In this document: piece after piece, positions 6,429 through 12,859 of the stretch
How the letters are laid out: the number at the start of each line of letters is the position of its first letter
Position numbering within the stretch: position 1 is the stretch's first letter
DNA from: JABDJL01 sp047614505
GTDB lineage: Bacteria; Pseudomonadota; Gammaproteobacteria; Xanthomonadales; SZUA-36
Reading direction: 5' to 3'
NCBI GenBank assembly: GCA_047614505.1
Contig: JBLHGQ010000076.1
Span: forward strand, 1-13,743
DNA: 13,743 bases
Notes under the pieces: model-generated
Databases searched by the model: none
Told to the model about the DNA's origin: nothing
What the model saw: the letters and a program-made list of their open reading frames with translations, nothing else
Position numbers and translations under genes: made by a program

Positions 6429-9400
6429 ATGAACACTCCTGCCTACGCTGAACTCACATGCATCAGTAACTTCACTTTCCTGACCGGTGCATCACACCCG
6501 CAGGAACTGGTCGCCCGCGCTGCCGAGCTGGGTTACCGCGCCATTGCCATTAGCGATGAGTGTTCTCTGGCTGGCATTGTACGGGCATATGAAGAAGCCC
6601 AACGCTGTGCGGAACGTGGCCTGCCCATTGAACTCATTCCTGCTAGTTCATTCCGGCTGGAGAACGGATCACGTCTGGTTCTACTGCCCGAAGACCATAC
6701 CGGTTACTCGCAGCTGTGCACCCTGATTACCCGCGGACGGCGAAATGCCAAAAAGGGCAGCTACCTGTTAGCAGATAGTACCTTTGAGCACGGCCTGGAT
6801 CATTGTCTGGCCTTGTGGTTACCCCGCAGCGATGGCGGGGATGAAGATGATGTGCTCACAGGGCACAGGATCGCCGCGTATTTTCCGCAGCGCGCCTGGC
6901 TTGCTGTAACACTTGAACTTGGCCCGGATGACCCGGCGCGTCTGGCACGGCTTACTGCCACTGCCCACGCTACCGGTCTGCCTATGACTGCCTGTGGTGA
7001 TGTACAGCTACATACCCGACCACGCCGGATGCTGCACAACGTGCTGGCGGCAATCCGCTGCGGTTGTAGCGTGGCTGAACTGGGTTACCGTGCCCTGCCC
7101 TCAGGCGAGCGTCATTTACGCAGCCTGCACCGTCTGCAGCAGCTTTATCCTGCGCAGCTTCTGAACAGGACTACGGAGATTGCAGAACGCTGCTGCTTCC
7201 GTATGAGCCAACTCCGTTACCAGTATCCGCACGAAATCGTTCCTGAAGGTACCAGCATGGCCCAACACCTTCGAGACCTCACCGAGGCCGGAATCCGGCA
7301 ACGCTGGCCGAATGGCATCAGTATCGAACTACGTCAACAGATCGAGCATGAACTGGAACTGGTCGTCGATCTGAAGTATGAACCCTTCTTCCTGACCGTA
7401 TACGACATCGTTCAGTTTGCCCGCAGCCAGGGCATTCTCTGCCAGGGGCGCGGTTCTGCAGCCAACTCAGCCGTTTGTTATTGCCTGGGTATCACCGAGG
7501 TAGACCCGGCCCGTATGAGCATGCTGTTTGAACGATTTATCTCTCGTGACCGCGACGAACCCCCTGATATTGATGTTGATTTCGAACATGAGCGCCGCGA
7601 AGAGGTAATCCAGTACATCTACCGCAAGTACGGTCGTGATCGTGCGGCGCTGGCTGCCACTGTTGTTACCTACCGCTCGCGCAGTGCCATTCGTGACACC
7701 GGCAAGGCCTTGGGATTCAGCCTTGGCGAGGTCGATCAGTTGGCACGCAATGTATCCTGGTGGGACGAGCCCGAAATACTCGCACAGCGCTTAAAGGAAC
7801 AGGGCTTCGAACCGGAATCCCTGAAAGTCCAGCAATTGATCCACCTGGTTCAATCTCTGTGTCGATTTCCAAGGCATCTTTCCCAGCACGTTGGGGGCTT
7901 TGTGATCTCAGAGCATTCGCTGGCCAGCCTGGTGCCGGTGGAAAATGCTGCCATGCCCGACCGCACCATTATCCAGTGGGACAAAGATGATCTTGAGACT
8001 CTGGGCCTGCTGAAAGTAGATTGCCTGGCGCTGGGTATGCTGACGGCAATCCGTAAATGTCTCGACCTGATTAACCAGGAATGGAACCAGGAATGGGGTC
8101 AGGAATGGGGTCAGAGTCAAGTGCCAGAGTCATCGACTCTGGCACTTGACTCTGACCCCATAATAACACTGGCCGACATTCCGGCTGAAGACCCGGAAAC
8201 CTATGCCATGATCCAGCAGGCTGACACCATCGGCGTATTTCAGATTGAATCACGCGCTCAAATGGCCATGCTGCCAAGGCTCAAGCCGGCCTGTTTCTAT
8301 GACCTGGTTATCGAGGTAGCCATTGTCCGACCCGGGCCCATCCAGGGCAATATGGTACATCCCTACCTGCAACGCCGCCGCGGTCTCGAAAAAGTGAATT
8401 ACCCCTCGCAGGACCTGCGCAAGGTACTGGAACGTACCCTGGGTGTGCCGATCTTTCAGGAGCAGGTGATGCAGATCGCCATGGTTGCCGCCGGTTTTTC
8501 CGGCTCAGAAGCGGATGTACTGCGCCGGTCGATGGCTGCCTGGGCAAGGCGTGGCGGTCTGGAACATATGCACCAGCGCCTGGTAACCGGCATGCGTGAA
8601 CGTGGGTACCAGGAAGAATTTGCCGAGCAGATATTTAGTCAGATAAAGGGCTTTGGTGAGTACGGTTTCCCTGAGTCCCATGCAGCCAGTTTTGCGTTAC
8701 TGGTATACATTTCCTGCTGGATGAAACGCCACCACCCTGCCGCCTTCACCTGCGCTCTGCTTAACTCACAACCCATGGGCTTCTATCAGCCATCACAACT
8801 GGTACAGGATGTACGTCGCCACGGTGTGAAAGTGTTGCCGGTGGATGTACGTTACAGCAACTGGGATTGCACCCTGGTCACCAGCGAGTCCGGCATACCG
8901 TCCATGCGTCTTGGTTTGCGTATGGTCAAGGGTTTGGGCAAAGCTGCCGGTGAACGTATCAAGGCGGCCCGTGCCGAGGAAACATTTCAAACGAACCAGG
9001 ACCTGTGCGACCGTGCCGGACTGAACAAACGTGACTTGTCAGTACTGGCCGAAGCCAATGCTCTGCGAGGTATAGCCGGCCACCGCCACCGGGCGAAATG
9101 GGAAGCAGCAGCGGTCACAAAACAGGTCGATGATCTGTTGCGGAACATGGACACTGGCGACAGCTCCGAGTCAAAATCCATCGCTATCAGACCTCCATCG
9201 GATATAGACAACCTGAAAGCAGACTACGCCTCAACTGGCCTGACTCTGGGTAAACACCCCTTGGCTTTTATTCGTAACCAGTTACGCAAACGCCGGGTCA
9301 AACCCGCCAAAGACCTGCTCGGTCTGCCGCATGGCACCCGGGTTCGTGCCTGCGGCCTGATTACCATGCGCCAGCGGCCGATGACCGCGAACGGGACCAT

Positions 9401-9617
9401 TTTCCTCACCCTGGAGGATGAGACGGGCTTCGTCAACGCTGTAATCTGGCCAAGATTATGGGAAGAACAGCGGGCCATCGTGCTGGGCGCATCATTAATC
9501 GCCATTGACGGTGTGATGGAGACTGATGGGGAGGTTTATCACCTGATTGCCAATCGTGTACACGATTTTGGTGATCTTGCAGAAGGACTCAAAACCAAGT
9601 CCCGGGATTTTTGCTGA
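6429..9617 (+). CDS. dnaE2: DnaE2, error-prone DNA polymerase III alpha-type
   Basis: A 1062-residue C-family polymerase of the DnaE2 (ImuC) type, the catalytic subunit of the ImuA-ImuB-DnaE2 translesion system. The PHP domain begins YAELTCISNFTFLTGASHP; AISDECSL replaces the DHG seen in replicative DnaE. The palm has GRGSAANSAVCY (340-351) and PDIDVDF with catalytic Asp380 and Asp382; the third aspartate is Asp531 (VDCLALG). Later come GVFQIESRAQMAML, the YGFPESHAASFALLVY segment and a C-terminal OB domain (about 970-1050, GTRVRACGLITMRQRP). The protein lacks the C-terminal clamp and tau regions of DnaE, as DnaE2 does. Residues about 550-579 are an unusual insertion encoded by 12-bp repeats plus a 57-bp palindrome; the frame stays open, so the gene appears intact. 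No Shine-Dalgarno sequence precedes the ATG. Expression should be SOS-induced through the adjoining LexA box. Confidence 0.96.
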   Translation: MNTPAYAELTCISNFTFLTGASHPQELVARAAELGYRAIAISDECSLAGIVRAYEEAQRCAERGLPIELIPASSFRLENGSRLVLLPEDHTGYSQLCTLITRGRRNAKKGSYLLADSTFEHGLDHCLALWLPRSDGGDEDDVLTGHRIAAYFPQRAWLAVTLELGPDDPARLARLTATAHATGLPMTACGDVQLHTRPRRMLHNVLAAIRCGCSVAELGYRALPSGERHLRSLHRLQQLYPAQLLNRTTEIAERCCFRMSQLRYQYPHEIVPEGTSMAQHLRDLTEAGIRQRWPNGISIELRQQIEHELELVVDLKYEPFFLTVYDIVQFARSQGILCQGRGSAANSAVCYCLGITEVDPARMSMLFERFISRDRDEPPDIDVDFEHERREEVIQYIYRKYGRDRAALAATVVTYRSRSAIRDTGKALGFSLGEVDQLARNVSWWDEPEILAQRLKEQGFEPESLKVQQLIHLVQSLCRFPRHLSQHVGGFVISEHSLASLVPVENAAMPDRTIIQWDKDDLETLGLLKVDCLALGMLTAIRKCLDLINQEWNQEWGQEWGQSQVPESSTLALDSDPIITLADIPAEDPETYAMIQQADTIGVFQIESRAQMAMLPRLKPACFYDLVIEVAIVRPGPIQGNMVHPYLQRRRGLEKVNYPSQDLRKVLERTLGVPIFQEQVMQIAMVAAGFSGSEADVLRRSMAAWARRGGLEHMHQRLVTGMRERGYQEEFAEQIFSQIKGFGEYGFPESHAASFALLVYISCWMKRHHPAAFTCALLNSQPMGFYQPSQLVQDVRRHGVKVLPVDVRYSNWDCTLVTSESGIPSMRLGLRMVKGLGKAAGERIKAARAEETFQTNQDLCDRAGLNKRDLSVLAEANALRGIAGHRHRAKWEAAAVTKQVDDLLRNMDTGDSSESKSIAIRPPSDIDNLKADYASTGLTLGKHPLAFIRNQLRKRRVKPAKDLLGLPHGTRVRACGLITMRQRPMTANGTIFLTLEDETGFVNAVIWPRLWEEQRAIVLGASLIAIDGVMETDGEVYHLIANRVHDFGDLAEGLKTKSRDFC
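8075..8110. repeat. Three 12-bp tandem repeats inside dnaE2
   Basis: Three copies of a 12-mer, CCAGGAATGGAA (8075-8086), CCAGGAATGGGG (8087-8098) and TCAGGAATGGGG (8099-8110), encode (QEWN)(QEWG)(QEWG). The last copy overlaps the left arm of the palindrome that follows. The shared TGGGGTC suggests that slippage or repair at the palindrome edge duplicated local sequence. Confidence 0.9.
8105..8161. repeat. 57-bp palindrome (27-bp arms, 3-nt loop) inside dnaE2
   Basis: Bases 8105-8131 are the exact reverse complement of 8135-8161, with the loop ATC at 8132-8134. The outer ends read TGGGGTCAGAGTC on the left and GACTCTGACCCCA on the right. The element length is 19 codons, and it is read through in frame as part of residues 559-578 of DnaE2. 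Such perfect hairpins with TGGGGTCAGAGTC ends resemble REP-like or miniature mobile elements scattered in proteobacterial genomes, possibly moved by IS200-like REP-associated (Y1) transposases. That link is from memory and was not checked here. The transcript would form a very stable hairpin within the coding region. Confidence 0.93.
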
Positions 9618-9643
9618 AGCTATTGGCGGGACAAAAGAACCGC

Positions 9644-9649
9644 TATAAT
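9644..9649 (+). promoter_or_regulatory. -10 box of the cytochrome c promoter
   Basis: A perfect TATAAT lies 33 bp before the cytochrome ATG. The -35 is weak (TATTGG at 9621-9626 with 17-bp spacing, or TTGGCG at 9623-9628 with 15-bp spacing). GGAAA at 9671-9675 is a good ribosome binding site 7 nt before the ATG. Confidence 0.6.
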
Positions 9650-9682
9650 CGCCGATCTGTTTGAAGTCGTGGAAACCAAAGT

Positions 9683-10285
9683 ATGCGAAAGCTGTTATTG
9701 AGTATTGGATTAATAACATTGTTTGCCTGTAATAACGCACCGGCACAGGGCAATGTCCAGTCAGGCGAAAGCAAAATAAACACCTGTAATGGATGTCACG
9801 GAATTCCCGGTTACAAAAACGCGTATCCCAATTACAAGGTTCCCAGATTGGCTGGACAAAACCCTGCTTATCTGATTGCTGCACTCAAGGCCTATGAATC
9901 CGGTGAGCGTAGCCACCCGACAATGCAGGCACAGGCACAAAGCCTTTCTCAACAGGATATTGAAGATATTGTTGCCAAAATAGACTCTCTGGAACTATCC
10001 GGAGGTACTCCCGAGAAGGTTCAAGATACGACGGCGCCAGCGAAAATACAGCTCTGTCAAAGCTGCCATGGTGCAGACGGGATGGGTATTGCTGAAAATT
10101 ATCCAGTTCTGGCGGGTCAATACGCGAGTTATATTGCACGTGCACTAATGGACTATCGTAACGGTGACCGAAACAATGCCATTATGGGTGGATTTGCAGC
10201 GACTTTGACCGACCAGGATATTGAAGAACTCGCGGAATGGTATTCCAACATGGCCGGTCTAAGAGACCTTTCAAAAGGTCATTGA
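9683..10285 (+). CDS. Diheme cytochrome c (c4-like)
   Basis: A 200-residue exported protein with two c-type heme sites: CNGCH (35-39) with likely axial Met81 (HPTM), and CQSCH (125-129) with likely axial Met168 (NAIM). Each half repeats the same pattern of CxxCH, a PxLAGQ turn (LAGQ at 56-59 and 143-146), a Tyr-rich helix and a final QDIE helix, as in cytochrome c4, a two-domain periplasmic electron carrier to terminal oxidases. The N-terminus is a signal peptide; cleavage after APAQ is likely, but LFAC (13-16) also looks like a lipobox, so a lipid anchor is possible. It has its own promoter and is not part of the SOS unit. Its stop lies 13 bp from the convergent nfuA stop. I give no symbol because several c4-like paralogues share this layout. 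Confidence 0.93.
   Translation: MRKLLLSIGLITLFACNNAPAQGNVQSGESKINTCNGCHGIPGYKNAYPNYKVPRLAGQNPAYLIAALKAYESGERSHPTMQAQAQSLSQQDIEDIVAKIDSLELSGGTPEKVQDTTAPAKIQLCQSCHGADGMGIAENYPVLAGQYASYIARALMDYRNGDRNNAIMGGFAATLTDQDIEELAEWYSNMAGLRDLSKGH
10265..10280. terminator. Weak inverted repeat between convergent genes
   Basis: GACCTTT (10265-10271) and AAAGGTC (10274-10280) form a short inverted repeat at the very end of the cytochrome gene and just beyond nfuA. There is no T-run on either side, so it is a poor intrinsic terminator and is listed only as the sole hairpin candidate at this convergent junction. Confidence 0.2.
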
Positions 10286-10298
10286 TCGCCCTTCCTGG

Positions 10299-10886
10299 CT
10301 AACTTGATTTGTAGTATGGATTTTCACCACTGTCATGATCGGTGGCATCAAGCACTGCGGTTATTTCAGGGAAATGTCCTTTTAGTGACTTTTCAATTCC
10401 CTGCTTGAGGGTAACATCAGCCATTCCACAACCCTGACACCCACCTCCGAATCTCAAAACAATCTCCATCTCGCTGGTAATTTCTTCAAGTGCAACACGA
10501 CCCCCGTGCGAAGCCAGCCCGGGGTTAATTTCGGTCTCAAGGATCCACGCAACACGATCAGCCAGATTGGCACTGTCATCCGGCATATTCCCCTTGATAT
10601 TAGGTGCTTTGATAGAAAGCTGACCACCAGAGTGATCTTCTTCAAAGTCAATTGAAGCTTCAGTCAGCCAATCAGCGCTGTCCTGGGCGACGTACAAATT
10701 AAAGTCCGAAAACTCCACACCCTGGTCTGCGCTTTCATTTTCACCCTGCGGACAAAACTGTAGGTCGCAACTGGCACCCGGGGTCCCAGGGTCGATTACC
10801 CGAATTCTAAGCCCGAGGCCTGGTAAATCCTGCTGGTCAAGCAGGCGTTTGAAATATTTTTGTGCACTTCGACTAACTTCAATCAC
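10299..10886 (-). CDS. nfuA: NfuA, Fe-S cluster carrier
   Basis: With a GTG start at 10886 the protein is 195 residues and begins VIEVSRSAQKYFKRLL (the initiator is read as Met), which aligns directly with E. coli NfuA MIRISDAAQAHFAKLL. The N-terminal A-type carrier-like domain has the degenerate IDPGTPGASCDLQFCP segment. The C-terminal NFU domain has the cluster-binding motif GGGCQGCGMADVTLKQGIEK with Cys150 and Cys153 (E. coli Cys149/Cys152). NfuA carries a [4Fe-4S] cluster to client enzymes, mainly under oxidative stress or iron limitation. The longer reading from an ATG at 10958 adds 24 residues unlike NfuA and runs far into the esterase gene, so I rejected it. The GTG overlaps the esterase TGA (GTGA), with GGAA 8 nt upstream, indicating coupled translation. 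Confidence 0.95.
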   Translation of the reverse strand: MIEVSRSAQKYFKRLLDQQDLPGLGLRIRVIDPGTPGASCDLQFCPQGENESADQGVEFSDFNLYVAQDSADWLTEASIDFEEDHSGGQLSIKAPNIKGNMPDDSANLADRVAWILETEINPGLASHGGRVALEEITSEMEIVLRFGGGCQGCGMADVTLKQGIEKSLKGHFPEITAVLDATDHDSGENPYYKSS

Positions 10887-11935
10887 GTTTGAGATTCCAT
10901 GTTTAAATCGGTTAACAATGCATTGGCGATTAATGGCAAAGAAATATCCAGCCGCCAATCCATTCCAGAATGGGTACCATCGAATTCTTCGAAATGGTGG
11001 CGAACCCCAAGTTTTTCCAGCTTGTTTGACAATTTTCGAGTACCAAATTGTATATTGTACTGATCCCTGCTGCCTACATCCAGATACAGAATCTTGAGAT
11101 TTCGCAGTGCAACTACGTGCTGATCGACCATATTCAGAGGATCATGCGCCTGCCAGTTAGCCCAGCGCTCTTCATCAAGAGCACAAGTCTTCAGATCAAA
11201 AGGAAGACGTATATTCTCCGGATCAGATTCATCGGCATCGTAACTTGCCGCCATCGCAATGGTCATCAGTGTCGAATAATGAGCCTTGCCAGGGTTTTTG
11301 TTACGCCAAAACTGTTCCAGAAAACGAACAACATTCCCCTTACATTCATTTAGCATTGCAGCAGCAAGTGGAAATTCAGGACGATATACCAGGTCGAATC
11401 CAACATCGCCTGCATGAGAGGCTACGGCGCCCCAAAGTTTGGGGTAGCGCATAGCCAAAGACATCGCGCCATATCCACCCGATGACTTACCAAACGCACC
11501 GCGACCGGAAGCATCATCCACCACATTAAATTTCCGGGACACCAATGGCAATAGTTCATTATTCAGATAGTCGGCATAAGGCCCAACAGACACCGAATTC
11601 ACATACTGATTGCCACCCAGAGAGGTATAACAATCCGGGAATATAACGATGACTGGAGGAAGCTTGCCTTCAAAAATCAACCGGTCCAGGCGTTGAGGCA
11701 GGTTTTCACCTTGATGGCGCCAATTGAGGTGACCAGGGCCCGAGTTGGTGAACGCCGCCAAATCCCAAAGACTTACGTAGGGCACCCCATTTTTGTCATA
11801 TCCATGCGGCAAATACACACTGATTCTTCGCAGGCAGGGATCGCCCCAGGGGTTTCCCTCCAGAACCTGCGAGTGATGCATGATATGTACCAATTCACCT
11901 TCAGGCCAGGTAGCTTCCTGTCTCACTCTAGGCAT
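10883..11935 (-). CDS. Putative esterase (alpha/beta hydrolase)
   Basis: A 350-residue alpha/beta hydrolase of the putative-esterase (esterase D / enterochelin-esterase-like) type, with no signal peptide and therefore probably cytoplasmic. It shows RRISVYLPHGYD (36-47), VIVIFPDCYTSLGGNQY (95-111), the nucleophile elbow GKSSGG (Ser151 in GxSxG, 149-153), a likely acid Asp291 (VGSRDQYN) and a catalytic His322 (DGTHSGMDW). The substrate is not evident; family members cleave varied carboxyl esters. It starts 6 bp after the galU stop, with AGG a few bases before the ATG, and overlaps nfuA by 4 nt, so it is in the middle of a minus-strand operon. A role in trimming acyl groups from a surface glycan is possible from context only. 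Confidence 0.85.
   Translation of the reverse strand: MPRVRQEATWPEGELVHIMHHSQVLEGNPWGDPCLRRISVYLPHGYDKNGVPYVSLWDLAAFTNSGPGHLNWRHQGENLPQRLDRLIFEGKLPPVIVIFPDCYTSLGGNQYVNSVSVGPYADYLNNELLPLVSRKFNVVDDASGRGAFGKSSGGYGAMSLAMRYPKLWGAVASHAGDVGFDLVYRPEFPLAAAMLNECKGNVVRFLEQFWRNKNPGKAHYSTLMTIAMAASYDADESDPENIRLPFDLKTCALDEERWANWQAHDPLNMVDQHVVALRNLKILYLDVGSRDQYNIQFGTRKLSNKLEKLGVRHHFEEFDGTHSGMDWRLDISLPLIANALLTDLNMESQT
10895..10898 (-). promoter_or_regulatory. Shine-Dalgarno deciding the nfuA GTG start
   Basis: On the minus strand GGAA lies 8 nt before the GTG at 10886, inside the last codons of the esterase gene. With the GTGA overlap it supports the short NfuA start. Confidence 0.55.
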
Positions 11936-11941
11936 TTAGAA

Positions 11942-12835
11942 TTACCTGCTTATGTCTTGATTCTTTTCTTTGAGGAAGTGCAGCAATGGTTCAGCTAATG
12001 CTTCATCTGCAAGCGCATAGTCTATTGTTGCCTGTATAAAACCCAGTCGGCTGCCACAGTCATAGCGGGTTCCTTCGAATGGGAAGGCCAATACATCCCT
12101 TTCTGCCATTAGTCTGGCTATTCCATCCGTGAGTTGAATTTCACCGCCAGCGCCTGCACCAATCTCGACAAGATGCCTAAAAATCTCATTATTCAATATG
12201 TAGCGACCAACAACACCCAAGTCGGATGGTGCATCTTTTGGTTGCGGTTTCTCCACCAACTCAGAGATAAGCAGATGCCCGGAAGCATTTTCCTGCGCCG
12301 CAGCAATTCCATATTGTCCTGTGAGTTCAGGCGCAATTCGTTCTACACCGATAATATTACTACCGGTCTGGTGATAAACATTCAACATTTGTGACAAGCA
12401 TCCTAATGAGGATGTACGAACCATGTCGTCAGGCAATATAACTGCAAACGGCTCACCGTCGACATGAGCACGCGCGCAAAGAACTGCGTGACCAAGGCCC
12501 AAAGGTTGCTCCTGAATTGCCTCCAGCAGTGTGACACCGGATGGCAGGATTCCCCTGACGATCTCGAGCAATTCATGCTGGTTTTTAGATTCAAGATGCT
12601 GCTCGAGTTGTTCAGAGCGTTGAAAATGATCTGATATTGCCTGCTTATCGCCGCGCGTAACCAGTATTAGCGTATCAATCCCGGCCTCTATCGCTTCTTC
12701 CACCGCATACTGGATCAGTGGCTTGTCCACCACCGGCAGCATTTCTTTTGGAATGGATTTCGTCGCAGGAAGAAATCGGGTACCTAGTCCCGCTACAGGA
12801 AAAACAGCCTTCCTGACAGGTGCTTGCCGCTTCAT
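11942..12835 (-). CDS. galU: GalU, UTP-glucose-1-phosphate uridylyltransferase
   Basis: A 297-residue enzyme that makes UDP-glucose from UTP and glucose-1-phosphate, feeding LPS, capsule and exopolysaccharide synthesis. The nucleotidyl-transfer motif GLGTRFLPATKSIPKEMLP (16-34) is intact, followed by KPLIQYAVEEA, an EQPLGLGHAV segment, FAVILPDDM, the sugar-binding LVEKP and the C-terminal GTRYDCGSRLGF. Length fits the family. I take the ATG at 12835; a TTG one codon upstream (12838) is also in frame. The ribosome binding site is weak (AGG about 12 nt upstream). It lies 24 bp after the dehydratase gene and 6 bp before the esterase gene, consistent with one polysaccharide-related transcript entering from beyond the window's right edge. 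Confidence 0.96.
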   Translation of the reverse strand: MKRQAPVRKAVFPVAGLGTRFLPATKSIPKEMLPVVDKPLIQYAVEEAIEAGIDTLILVTRGDKQAISDHFQRSEQLEQHLESKNQHELLEIVRGILPSGVTLLEAIQEQPLGLGHAVLCARAHVDGEPFAVILPDDMVRTSSLGCLSQMLNVYHQTGSNIIGVERIAPELTGQYGIAAAQENASGHLLISELVEKPQPKDAPSDLGVVGRYILNNEIFRHLVEIGAGAGGEIQLTDGIARLMAERDVLAFPFEGTRYDCGSRLGFIQATIDYALADEALAEPLLHFLKEKNQDISR

Positions 12836-12859
12836 CAAATACTAGAGCCTGTTAAAGTC

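Noticed and set aside
8075..8161. dnaE2 as a pseudogene disrupted by the repeat and palindrome
   Set aside because: The frame stays open through the insertion, and all catalytic and C-terminal segments are present on both sides.
9599..9615. CCCGGG followed by a T-run after dnaE2 as a terminator
   Set aside because: It lies within the last dnaE2 codons and CCCGGG alone cannot form a hairpin with a loop.
10887..10958. A longer NfuA start at an ATG, giving 219 residues
   Set aside because: The extra 24 residues do not resemble NfuA and overlap the esterase coding region; the GTG at 10886 aligns with the E. coli NfuA start and has a ribosome binding site.
12836..12838. TTG start for galU one codon upstream
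   Set aside because: An ATG follows immediately and is the more likely start; the difference is one residue.
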